A stretch of DNA of 64,000 nt from Phymatolithon calcareum (lineage: Eukaryota > Rhodophyta > Florideophyceae > Hapalidiales), in assembly GCA_977006965.1 (NCBI GenBank), contig OZ345376.1:620001-684000 (forward strand). Reading direction: 5' to 3'. This document shows, one piece after another, positions 31,682 through 41,900 of the stretch. Below the pieces are notes generated by a model. That model made no database searches and was not told the origin of the DNA. It saw only the letters and a program-made list of their open reading frames with translations. The stretch's first letter is position 1. Each line of letters starts with the position of its first letter. The position numbers were made by a program, and so were the translations under genes.

Positions 31682-32574
31682 CTACACCCCCATTTTAGAT
31701 TTTTATTTTTTACGAGCTTGGGAATCCGAGAAGCTCATTGGACACTTTCTGTTATGGCAGTACATAATTGGCTAAGCGAAAAAATTGCTCTCCGTCCGTG
31801 GAAACTTTTTCTAGAAATTCTCTGCAGAGGGTTCCTTCTAAAATCGGGACAGCTCTTTAAACGCGCAGTTTAAGACCACTTCCTGATCCGTTCTTCGCAT
31901 TTCGAAAACTGTTAAAGAAAGGAAAGAAAGTAGGCTGCACAAAAATCAAAAAAACCGAAGAAAAGGGATGAAGTATGGAATGTACAGCACTTTTCGTAAT
32001 TCTGATCTTGAAAAAGAATCACCTACAAAGACGGACAATTATCTCGAAAAGGACTGCTTGAATTTCTTATTGACTCAGTCAAAAGTTTCAAATGGTTGTA
32101 GACTACCACAGAAATACCGCGAATTTGGTAAAGCCCAAGGTCTAGGAGGCAAAAAAGTTCGCGCCGCGAGACCAGAAGTTTTTTTAAATCAGCGAAGGAA
32201 CAGGCGAAAAATATAGTAGAATTCAGGTTGCGCCTGGACGAGAAGCTGAAACTGTTCGAAAGAAACCCAGTAAGCATTTTGCTGTAATGAATGATTACGG
32301 CGGAGCATTGGAAACTTTTGCTGACTTAATGCGAAGAACGGATCAGGAAGTGGTCTTAAACTGCGCGTTTAAAGAGCTGTCCCGATTTTTGAAGGAACCC
32401 TCAGCGGAGAAAATTTGCCTCGCGCCGTTGAAACTTTTTCTATAGAAAAAGTTGGCACGGCGCGAGGCAATTTTTTCCGCTTAGCCAATTATGTACTGCC
32501 ATAACAGAAAGTGTCCAATGAGCTTCTCGCATTCCCTAGCTCATAAAAAGTAAAAATCTAAGTTGGGAGTGTAG
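31682..32574. mobile_element. Fold-back element with about 220-bp inverted arms
   Basis: 31682-31900 and 32329-32574 are reverse complements over most of their length, starting CTACACCCCCA on the left and CTACACTCCCA on the right arm. They share long blocks such as GCTCATTGGACACTTTCTGT and ATCGGGACAGCTCTTTAAAC. The right arm contains an extra nested hairpin (TTGCCTCGCGCCGT with its complement around CTTTTTCTATAGAAAAAG, 32407-32475), absent from the left arm. The interior holds one frame of 82 codons (31968-32216) rich in Lys, Arg and Asn, with no recognised domain. Long arms and a small non-transposase interior suggest a non-autonomous MULE or fold-back transposon. No target duplication was found. 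Confidence 0.7.
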
Positions 32575-32579
32575 GTCCT

Positions 32580-34216
32580 TAAAAATACGAATATATTTTT
32601 GAAGGGGCTGACTCAGTGGTCTAAACTACAGCTTCCATTCCGCTTCTGCAGTTTTCTGGCATGTGCATTTGGAGAGTCGTTTTTATTGGAATGATGTTGG
32701 AGGAAGAGAAAGCATCTTGATTCTCTAAGTGTTTGAAGACTCTGAAGAGCAATGCTGATTGAGTCAACCTGTGTCAAAACATGTCGGATGAGTCCAGAAA
32801 TGTGCGGAAAATCTAGCCCGAAAGTCTCGCTTAGTTTGTGGCCTGCAGAGGATCAATTTTAATTTCACGTTCAGCAGCTCAACGTTAGTAAACGTTGCTA
32901 ATTGTTGAAGTCGATCATTGCCCTCTTTCTAGTTCGTGCAATAAATCACTGACACTTACATCTATAATGGATAGCTGTCTTTTGTAATTCAATGAAATTA
33001 TGCTGAACCTACGTAAGTATGGTGCTACTGTATCACCTAGTCTGTCAACCGACTTACTGTGCAAGCAATGACCAAAAGATCCCCCTGTGCACCTGTGCGT
33101 CGCAGGGAAGAGAGAAGAGCTGAGTCAAGAAATGTAGCCGTAGGGATGACAACGTCGAAACCCCACAATAAAAAAGAAGAACACCCAAAGAGATGGACAA
33201 AAAATATTATCTTCTACTCGCCTACGCGCAAGTATTGGCACTTCTGGCTCCGAGACACGGTTGAAGGAATAAAGGCAGTTATGACTTGACAACACTGAAT
33301 AGTTTTATCAAAGCACACATCCTTCCTAATTGTATGGTACATTGCATTTCACACAAGAGATGTTAGCAGTGCTTCGGGGGAGCTCATTTTTCTGAATTGT
33401 ATCACATCCTTTGCCACGGTGAGTCTCACCGAGAGCTGATTGTATGTTTCGGGTAGACACGTCATTAAGGAGGAATACTGTGGTTAGTTTGACATATTTA
33501 AGTAGCACCTGTAAACCGTGGGGCGCTCATACATTCGGAGTTTATGCTCAAACCAGTGCCAGTGCTCATCTCCCGCTCGCAGCATGACGTCGAGAGAGGG
33601 ATCTGGAGCCTCGTCTGCCATGGATCTACCAGTTTAGTTGGATACCATTTCGACGCCGTTGAGCTCAGTTTTCACCTGACTTGCTCGGTCATCTCCCAGG
33701 GTTCGCAACCTTAGAGAACAGTGGAGACCACGCCGCAGGTGAAGAGTAGAAGTCGAAGACTCAAAGCAAGTTTTGCGTCTGATTATGTCCCTTTTTGCCC
33801 ATCAAACCAGGTCCACTCAACCGTAACAGGAAGTTCAACATGGACCATAGGGTTCCCGTCCTCAGACAGAAAACTCCACGGTAGTAGAAGAGCGTCTCCG
33901 ATACGCACGTGTTCAGGCCTCTTTTTCGAAAGTACTCTTTTGCACATCTTGCAATAAGCGTGCTTTAACATGAGAGAGTTTTCTGTTGCAGTTGGGTGAA
34001 CGAGAGCTCATACGTTGTCAAGAACCCCTCATGTTAATAACGAACGGAAGTATCTCGGCGCACTATATTTTTCAGAAAAGTCAACATGAACCAAGCACAC
34101 AGACTGTATCCAGGACACCCATCTGCTTGCAAGACAACACTTTAAACTGCAGGGCAGTTGAAATACGATCGGATGCCTTCTCGTTCCGCCATCATATGCT
34201 TGGTCTGGGGCAATTC
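32580..34216. other. Intergenic, no supported gene
   Basis: Short frames only. A 62-codon minus frame at 33783-33971 has a CxxC pair (YCKMCKRVL) and gene-like composition, but no partner exon is visible. Confidence 0.3.
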
Positions 34217-34224
34217 TCCATTGT

Positions 34225-34823
34225 AGCATATCCAAACAAACCAGTCTTCGCAAACACGTCAATCCATGTTTCTGGCAATGGAAGGAGAACGCCTTGAATG
34301 GAAGCGGAAAAGGAAGATTCCATACGACAAGACAAGAGAATTGCCAGCAATCCTCAAGTTCCACAAGGCGAAGCAAAGGCAATTCGCGCTGCAGTATGCC
34401 TGTGGCATATTCCCAAGGAGTCAACAACAAGTAGGTCTGAAGAAGTCGGCACCAGAGCTAGAGAGCATGTGGAGACCCTTGAACGCGCTCTAGCAGGGTA
34501 CGACCTCGAAGGAGAAAAAAGACTGGAAGCAGAAAAGGCGCTAGATGAACCCTTACTATTTAGCAAGGCAGTCATAGAACGCACGGAGAACGAAGAATAT
34601 CTGTATTTATTCGCAGAAGGCAAGGCAAAAATCGGTCGAGCCAATGCATCAACAATCCCGTGGAGGACAGAGACACGATTATCTTGAATCCTGAGTTTTC
34701 CCGTCCGCCATTCTGGTGGGCGTTTCGTGAGCCGCACAAATGTAAGTTAGCATCTGAAGACGCCTTGCCCATATCTTCGGAAGTCTGTGGGGATTTTAAA
34801 TAAACTTGAATTGTAAAAAAATT
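34225..34823 (+). mobile_element. LINE family 1, 5'-truncated copy C with target duplication
   Basis: Flanked by TCCATTGT at 34217-34224 and 34824-34831. Starts inside the C-terminal coding region (HIQTNQSSQTRQSMFLAM) and runs through RKRKIPYDKTRELPAILK, KALDEPLLFSKAVIE and ENEEYLYLF. Then comes a 3' UTR closely matching that of copy D (CGCCATTCTGGTGGGCGTTT-like words) and the tail GATTTTAAATAAACTTGAAT. The short target duplication and truncated 5' end fit target-primed reverse transcription. Confidence 0.8.
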
Positions 34824-35029
34824 TCCATTGTGTACCCAAGCTTATCATTTGCTCTATGTGAACGAAATTGATTCGTCATTTCTGGCCTAGTCTGCTAGCT
34901 CACGTGGATTGAACAAGGGTAATTGGAAAACCGAAGCGACCGAGCTGGATGGACACATTCTGTGCACAGCTATCGGAAACATTGGAATGTCTTAGGCTTC
35001 TTCACGTCACACGGGGAGTCACTACTCTT

Positions 35030-35360
35030 TCACACCAGATTCAAGATCCTCTCTCCAGTATGACTCTCCAGGAATGAAATCTTCCGGGCGCGGTTTCTCG
35101 CTGTCTTCCATACCACACACGCTCTTTTCTGCAAACATCTCTTTAGTTGAACTTCTCTTTCCTTGCGGGCCCGAGTTAGTCTTTCGCACTCATATTCGGT
35201 CTCCATGTCCATCTCCGTGGACGGTACAGTGCGTTGATTCACGACAAGCTCAATCACCGCACTGGGTCCCAAACAAGTTCCTAAAGTCGATTTTCTCCGC
35301 AGCGGGGCTCTGTTGAATATCTTTAAGTATCTCAACCGCGCAGTTCTGTCCCGGATATGT
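35030..35360 (-). repeat. Repeat family X, copy 2
   Basis: Minus-strand reading gives AVEILKDIQQSPAAEKIDF in one frame and SAVIELVVNQRTVPSTEM with YECERLTRARKEREVQ in another, paralleling the 36.2-kb copy (TAVIELIALQRILSSAQLG, then EDECKRLTGALVSREI). The 3' tail seen in the other copies is replaced here by an extended frame ending at 35030. Confidence 0.5.
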
Positions 35361-35602
35361 AGTATTCCCGGTAACTTGTTTGGCTTTATGCGATTCTTTT
35401 ACTCTCCGCCACTCTTCTCACGGCTTCCAGACTTGATCTGTCTCTTCGAGTAGTCTCTTCTTCGACAAAATCCCTTTTTCCGTTTGTTTAGCGTTTCTTT
35501 TAGGTGCTGCTCTTCTCAGAGATACCCTATATACCTTGATACGTCCACTAGATACTCTTCTCTTCCTTTCTCTTTACCCGTAGCGCGCTATATGCCAGGA
35601 CA

Positions 35603-36004
35603 CTATGTTTCAACGCATTTGGAATAGCTCGCCCCAATAGAGATAGCAAATAGCAAGTGACTCATTCCGAAAAGCGAAGGCCGTCCACAATCCTTTAACT
35701 GGGAATTGAAACAATCTATGCCTGCAGTGCCACGTTGAGCGTGCGAGTCCGGTGTGCACGCCCTTCTTCGCGAGTTGTCAAAACGAAGCATGGCGATATC
35801 ACGAAGTCGGAGCAATCCACCGCTGAGTGCTGCCTCATTGTTTGTGTGCAGACAGGCGTCCGGTGATTTTTCTATTCTGCAACCGTCACCAAATGAACCA
35901 GCGCTGAGACCCAGTGTCTGCTTCGTGTATAACATTTGATATCCGCTGTTCAAAACGGCGTCCGAAATTCGAGTCGCGCCAAACGAATAATCCGTATGCG
36001 TCAA
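35603..36004 (-). CDS. Hypothetical protein, 133 codons
   Basis: An open frame from ATG 36004 (MTHTDYSFGATRISDAV) to 35603. Composition is gene-like, with Gly, Ser and Leu in natural proportions and a segment LSGGLLRLRDIAMLRFDN. No domain, signal peptide or clear membrane segment is recognised. It lies between two copies of repeat family X, so it may belong to a larger repeat or be a pseudogene fragment. Confidence 0.25.
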   Translation of the reverse strand: MTHTDYSFGATRISDAVLNSGYQMLYTKQTLGLSAGSFGDGCRIEKSPDACLHTNNEAALSGGLLRLRDIAMLRFDNSRRRACTPDSHAQRGTAGIDCFNSQLKDCGRPSLFGMSHLLFAISIGASYSKCVET

Positions 36005-36113
36005 CAGGGTTGCAATTTCAATAAAGGCGAACGATGCGATCAGTAGCTCGCACGCAGCTCCTGCTCGACTACGTACCTTCCGCTCGCGTTCCGAATATTG
36101 GATCCTCGTCTGT

Positions 36114-36145
36114 CCAGGGGATAGTTATATATTACTATCCCCTGG
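36114..36145. repeat. 12-bp perfect hairpin
   Basis: CCAGGGGATAGT, an 8-base AT loop (TATATATT), then ACTATCCCCTGG. It is of the kind also seen at 36741-36790 and 37015-37071, so this kilobase is rich in palindromes. Confidence 0.6.
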
Positions 36146-36234
36146 TCTGTCCCTCGCGCGGACAAGCCATGAATGTAAAGGGCGCTACAGACGACTATCC
36201 ACCAGCTTTTCAGTGGGAGGTGCATGGTGTGTAC

Positions 36235-36560
36235 TCAGGACGACACGGCTGAGATGCCTGAGGCTGATTTTTAATAGAGCGCCATTATGGAGAAAATCGA
36301 TACTGGATGAGTACTGTGGTACCACAGCGGTAATTGAGCTGATTGCTCTCCAACGCATTTTGTCATCAGCGCAGTTGGGCCCTGCTGTGGAAGATGAGTG
36401 CAAACGACTCACAGGTGCACTTGTTAGTAGAGAAATTCGAAATAATGAGGCCATGAGTGACCAGACTACGCTACATTAGAAAGCGGTTCGGAAAGCAAGC
36501 CTGCTACTCCTAGGTGAGGCGTTGGGAGCTCATAAATAAATCATTACATATCCCCCATGG
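36235..36560 (+). repeat. Repeat family X, copy 3 (most complete tail)
   Basis: The plus frame gives FNRAPLWRKSILDEY, TAVIELIALQRILSSAQLG, EDECKRLTGALVSREIRN, then EAMSDQTTLH and a stop. This is followed by the shared non-coding tail (CTACTCCTAGGTGAGGCG and AAATAAATCATTACATATCC). An upstream portion in another frame parallels the AVEILKDIQ segment of copy 2, with several stops. The repeated coding tail suggests the 3' end of an unrecognised mobile gene. Confidence 0.55.
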
Positions 36561-36740
36561 TATGTACTCCATTCATCTTCTACAGTACTGTAACGACTCG
36601 GGACGTCGCAATCTCCCCCGCGCGGATCGGCGGGCAGGCCGAGCGAGAGTAAGTCCCAAAGAGATGCACGGCAAGGACGACCGAGGATGTCGCTAAACTC
36701 GCCCAAGGCGCTCCGGCGCAGACAAGACTGTGTGCAGCGT

Positions 36741-36790
36741 CATGAGGGGCTATATCATACTGTGTGCACAGTATGACATAGCCCCTCATG
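36741..36790. repeat. 50-bp near-perfect palindrome
   Basis: Two 24-bp arms (beginning CATGAGGGGCTAT) with one mismatch are separated by only two bases. Confidence 0.65.
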
Positions 36791-37014
36791 ATGCAACCGC
36801 TTGCAATGCATAACCTCCAAGAATGCAAGTTATTTGAATCCACCATCTCTACTCTCTTCTAAATTTAACAAAATTAATGGTTTCTTGCAAACCTGGAAGT
36901 TGCAATATTGCTGAGTCTCACCTTTAATTTTTGATTACACTTGGATATAAGAATTCTGCTTCCGTGCAACAGACTCATGGAATACTCGCTGCCCAAGCAG
37001 CACTGAGCACCTGA

Positions 37015-37071
37015 CATATTTTTTTTCGTATAGATACACCCTGAGGGTGTATCTATACGAAAAAAAATATG
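37015..37071. repeat. 57-bp perfect palindrome (head-to-head element ends)
   Basis: Perfect inverted repeat with 27-bp arms around TGA. The outer 19 bp of each arm (CTATACGAAAAAAAATATG) is the terminal sequence of the TIR element that begins here, so two element ends face each other across a self-complementary 19-bp spacer. Confidence 0.7.
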
Positions 37072-37864
37072 TTCATGTTCGCTTTCATGTTGGCCTTATC
37101 ATACACTATAAGGCATGCAATTGGCTAGTGCTCACGGCGAGCTTTAGTTGCATCCAACATATTGCCAACATGAAACGACGCCGTGTGAACATATTGCGGA
37201 ACCTTTTTTCTCCGGGAAAGAGGTTAACTTTCCATGTTTGTTCATTTTATCATATTTCACTCGCCATCGTGCCAGTAGGGGCACAGCCTGATAGCTCGTA
37301 CACCCCTCCCGAATTCCACCCAGTGTCGTACTCGGCAAATGGCGCGGACAATGCTAGCGAGCGCGATTTCCAAGGCAGCGAAAGCAGCTTCCTTTATCGC
37401 TGCTGCTACCACAGCCGCGATTCTTTATGCCGGTGACTGGTGGGATTAGTTCTCATAGGAGCAGGTGGCATCGAAGTCGCAGTGTTATTGTGGTGACTGG
37501 TGGGATCATTCATCAAAGGAAGCGCAACGACGAGTTCTGTGGTATTCGGGTGATACACGTGGGAGCTGCTGGCAACGGGCTAGCGCCGCGGCAGTATGGA
37601 GATTCTTTTGAGTGGTCTTCACAGCAGGCACAACTGGAGCGCGCAGGTTGTCATCAGAAGTGTAACAAGAGTAGGAGCAAGAGCAGAATCTTCTGTAATC
37701 GTTTTGAAGTGAACCGCGAAAAGTTTGGAGATTCCCGCGCAAATCAGGAGCAAACACATGAACATGTGCGCCGTTGTCGTATAGACACTAGCAACAAATT
37801 TTTTGCTATAATACGGTTTTTATGATAAGCGAACATGAACATGAACATATTTTTTTTCGTATAG
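37054..37864. mobile_element. Non-autonomous TIR element, about 0.8 kb
   Basis: The left end reads CTATACGAAAAAAAATATG followed by TTCATGTTCGCTT. The right end is its reverse complement with one extra GAACAT unit (37825-37864). TA at each border could be a mariner-type target duplication. The interior contains two plus-strand frames (37047-37436, 37427-37825) with no recognised domain and a repeated word GGTGACTGGTGGGAT 64 bp apart (about 37431 and 37495). No transposase is visible, so it would need help in trans. Confidence 0.6.
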
Positions 37865-37869
37865 AAGCA

Positions 37870-38927
37870 GCGTTAGGTTTTTCGAAACGGTTTTCCTTGC
37901 TGGACAGTTGTACCAGCTTCTCAGACCTGGGTATGATTTTATATTCTGGTTGGAAACCCCCTTATGAAGCAAAATGGACCTTTCCAACGCCGTGTTGCAC
38001 TATGAGGGATTACAGCGTACTGTAAATATGGTGCGGCACAATATTGTGCCGCAATTCCGGGAAAAATTACAGTTCTGAGCTGTGTCAATATGTTTCAAAA
38101 ATTCATGTGTGGTGCTCTTTTCCGGGCCCAAATTTCCTGCGGGCTCTCACTCACTACATTAGCAGGGCCAGGAAATGAAGGCATGCGCCGACGCCCATTC
38201 CCAGTGGAATTCAGAATTATGTTTTGCTTGCATTTTGCTCTGCTGGAGAGTACAAACTTGTGCTGTGAAAAATAGATCTAATTCGCTTCGATTCTGTTTC
38301 TTTGCTTTTGAGCCACGTAAAAATGGAGAAGTCACGTGGTAAGTAAATTTAAGGAGCTCAAGAGGGATGTCGTCTGCGTTCACACACGTCCCTTTAACGT
38401 CTGAGAGTTGACGTTGATGGCTGTCGACGTTTGTACCAGTTGTCGGAGATGGTTGAGTTATTCAGAGCTGTGAGATCTGGTGCCGGGCTGAACAACGTAG
38501 TTCGACGTGAGATTGTGCCAAATGCGAGTGGAAGGGCTTTATTTAAGGGTGATGCGAGGGCCAATAATAGCTAGACATGGCCCAATCCACAGTGCGGATG
38601 TGACAACTTTCAACGCTGACACGTTGCAAATGGGCACTGCCCCATATCGTCGTCCGAAGATCTTGATACCTTCTGTCGTGCCTGCGTCCAGCACCTACAG
38701 TACTATCCAGCTGAACCACCAAACTCGTTGCATAACCTGCGCTACGCACAGCATCTCCGCCACAGCCTCACAATCTTCCGCCGTCGGCTTAGTTGACTAT
38801 CCTCCATTCAGGGTTTTGCACTGCAATCCAGTCTCTCCTTCGCAACTAGCAATATTCCCCTGTACATCAGATTGCCAATCTTGAGACTCAACCACGACGA
38901 CGGATTGAAGCTGGGCCCGCTATTATC
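37870..38927. other. Intergenic region upstream of the STAND gene
   Basis: No gene is recognised. A 125-codon plus frame at 38507-38884 lacks domains and most likely belongs to the 5' leader or promoter region of the following gene. No convincing TATA element is seen. Confidence 0.3.
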
Positions 38928-41900
38928 ATGGAGGTAGCGGGCATTGGACTTGCTGTTATAGCTGAAGCACGTTCCATCGTGATAAGTATCCAGACCCGCA
39001 TCGCGCAAGTCAAGCAAGCTGCGGAGACCTGTCGTGTCTTGACTGAGAACCTCGACCGTTTGATGCGTCACATCGGAGAAGTGGAGCGGGTTTTGCAAAA
39101 TTCTCCGAATGTAATTCCGCCAGGCATAGCGCTCGTTTTCAACGAAACCTTGACCTCTATTCGCGACACTCTGTTGAGCTGCAACTCGACAATGGCGGAT
39201 GTTTGCGCGAAAGTTTTTCCTAGTAGCAGAAGTGTGAGAGCAAAGCTGAAATCCATGGTTCGTCGAACAGTCCAGATCACGGCTTTGAATGAAGCAATAA
39301 GTTCTGTTCAGGACCAAGTCAAGGATGCCTCGAACCAGCTTTTGCATCTGGTTTCAATGCTCGCGACTGCAATGAAAATTGATACTCGCGAAAAGGCGAA
39401 CAGTCCTAGTACCCCTGACGCAGTGTACCATCCAGAAGCAAGCGCTCCTGCAATTCCTCACACTGTTAGCCTCGACTTTGACGCAAAGAATGCTACCGGG
39501 GAACCAGGAACACCAGAGGCCGTGCTAAAGTTTTCAATTTTATCTACGACTTCATCAACAACGATAGCCGCTGCGTCTGGTGTGATGAATCCGGCGTATG
39601 GCGTTGTCGGAATGGCAGGCGTGGGCAAGTCCATTGCTTTGCAAGGCCTAGCGAAAGATGAAGATATACGGAAGCGCTTTGTTGACGGTATACATTACAT
39701 GTCTCTTGGTCAAGGGGCAACCGTGCGAATCATAACTGAGGAGATTTGCAGGATAATGAGTTTAACTGGTGCTCATACTACTGCAGAGACCGTCGAAAAG
39801 TGTTCAACGCTACGTGATGTTGTGGATCTTGCAGTCGGCTGGTTCACAGGACGAATATGCCTCTTCCTTGTCGATGACTTGTGGCCTACAGACAATTGCA
39901 AGACAGGTTACTTGAGCGATCTCCGCCAATTGCTCCGTGAAAGTCCTGAAAGCAGAATGGCAATCAGCACCCGCAGTGTTGCCATTGCCCATGCAGCTGG
40001 ATTCATCGTTGATTTTGGAGCTCGAGATCCGCTCGGATCTGTGTCCTTGGCGATTTTTATGACTCATGCCACCGGATCTGTTGCCTCAGATGCTTATGGA
40101 CAACAAGCCAGTGCTCTCTCCAAGAGCTTATCTACTATTCTATCGATATGCGGTGGGCTTCCTATCGCTCTGTCTGTCGCAGGGTGCTCAGTGGCATTGC
40201 TAGTCAGGGAACATGGCGACTTCGATAGTGCATGCGATGCATATGCGGTACAGTTGGGGAAGCAGAGAGCCGATCTCGGCGATGAGCAAGGTCCTGAAGG
40301 GACCAGCTTAAGTGCAGGTATTCTACTCAGTCTCCACATCCTGGAAGCTGAGTATTTGAAGTTGAAGAACAGAAACTTCCCGGATGTTGAATACACTATC
40401 AGTGAACTATACACAAGTCTTTGTGTGCTTGGACATCAGGCATGGGTTCCGATTTCCGTTCTGAGTCGAATGTGGAACATTGACGAATACTCTGCATTGG
40501 CAGCTGTTCGCCTTTTGTGCGGACTGAGCCTGGCCACACTTCATTATCGAAGAATTGAAAGCGCGGGGAGGAAAGAAGCAGGTGTTGTTCTACACGATTT
40601 GCATTTAGATTTCTGTAAGCGACAAGCTGCAAAGAAGCGAACGAGCTGTTTATGGCACAGCAAACTCCTTAATGGGTATCTAGAAAGACCTTCGGATGCT
40701 GTTGCGACTGTGGAACCCACCGACGCCACTGACTTGTTCGTTCGGAAGTTGTTGGCCTTCGAACCAAGACCGTGGTGGTCTGCTGCAGTCCCAAACGACA
40801 GCTACATTCACAGGAATCTGTGCAGGCATTTACTCTCTGCAAATTGTGGCTTAGAGCTAGCTGCTGTTTTGTTGGATGCAAGATGGACGCATACTCGAGC
40901 ACACGTAGGTGGTATATTGGACCTCAGAGCAGACTTTGAGACCCTATTAAGACAGCAAATGCTCCCAGAAGACGTCAAGTTGAGCTTCGAGTATATTTTG
41001 AAGGCAGTGCATTTATCGTGGGGGAGAATTCCGGAAGGGTTGAGATCTTTTCAGTTTCAATTGTGCGGTCGTCTTCTGAAATTGAGGACGAGATGGAAGT
41101 GTGTGAACGCATATTTATCAAGCATCGAAGGGCACACACCAATGCCTTATTTGGTACCTGTGAATTCATTCTTTCCGGATCTACGCACCGCGCAAATATT
41201 GGAGATACCTGTGGGTTCCGAATGCTTTGCCGTTTCCCGCTCTGCATGTGAACGGTATATCGCAGTGGGAGCAGATTGCGATGTTGTTGTTGTGAATGAA
41301 ACCACTGGTGACCCAATGAGGCGATTGAAAGGCCATTCTAAGATTGTGACTTGCCTATCTTTCACTGCAGACTCGAAGAGAATAATTTCAGGTTCAAGGG
41401 ACAAGACTGTCATGATATGGGACTGGGAGGCTTCAGAATCACCTGTGGTGGTTCTGCCTCACAATTGTGCAGTGAAAGGTATCTCTGTGTGCCGTGATGG
41501 AGGAAGGATATTTTCGGCATGTCTCGATTCTACTCTGAGAGTCTGGGACGCGAATAGTGGAAAACAAGAGGAAGAATTCCGACAACAGAGAAGTGTTCAT
41601 TCAGTTGCGGTTTGTCCCGATGATCGTTTCATTGGTTTCGGGCTTCAGAATGGAACACTGGCAGTTCTAAACCGCTGCACAGGAGAACAAGTTTTCGAAG
41701 ATATCCAAGCGCATAAGAACGTTGTGACTTGCGTCACTTTCAGTGCTAATGGTCGGCGATTGGCCACGGGCTCATGTGACAAGTCTGTTCGTGTTTGGAA
41801 CACCGATACATGGACAGGAATCGGAGCGCGTTTCGAAGGACATGAAAAGGCTGTGGAAAGTGTTGCGTTCAGTCCTGATGGACAGCAAATTGTGTCTGGG

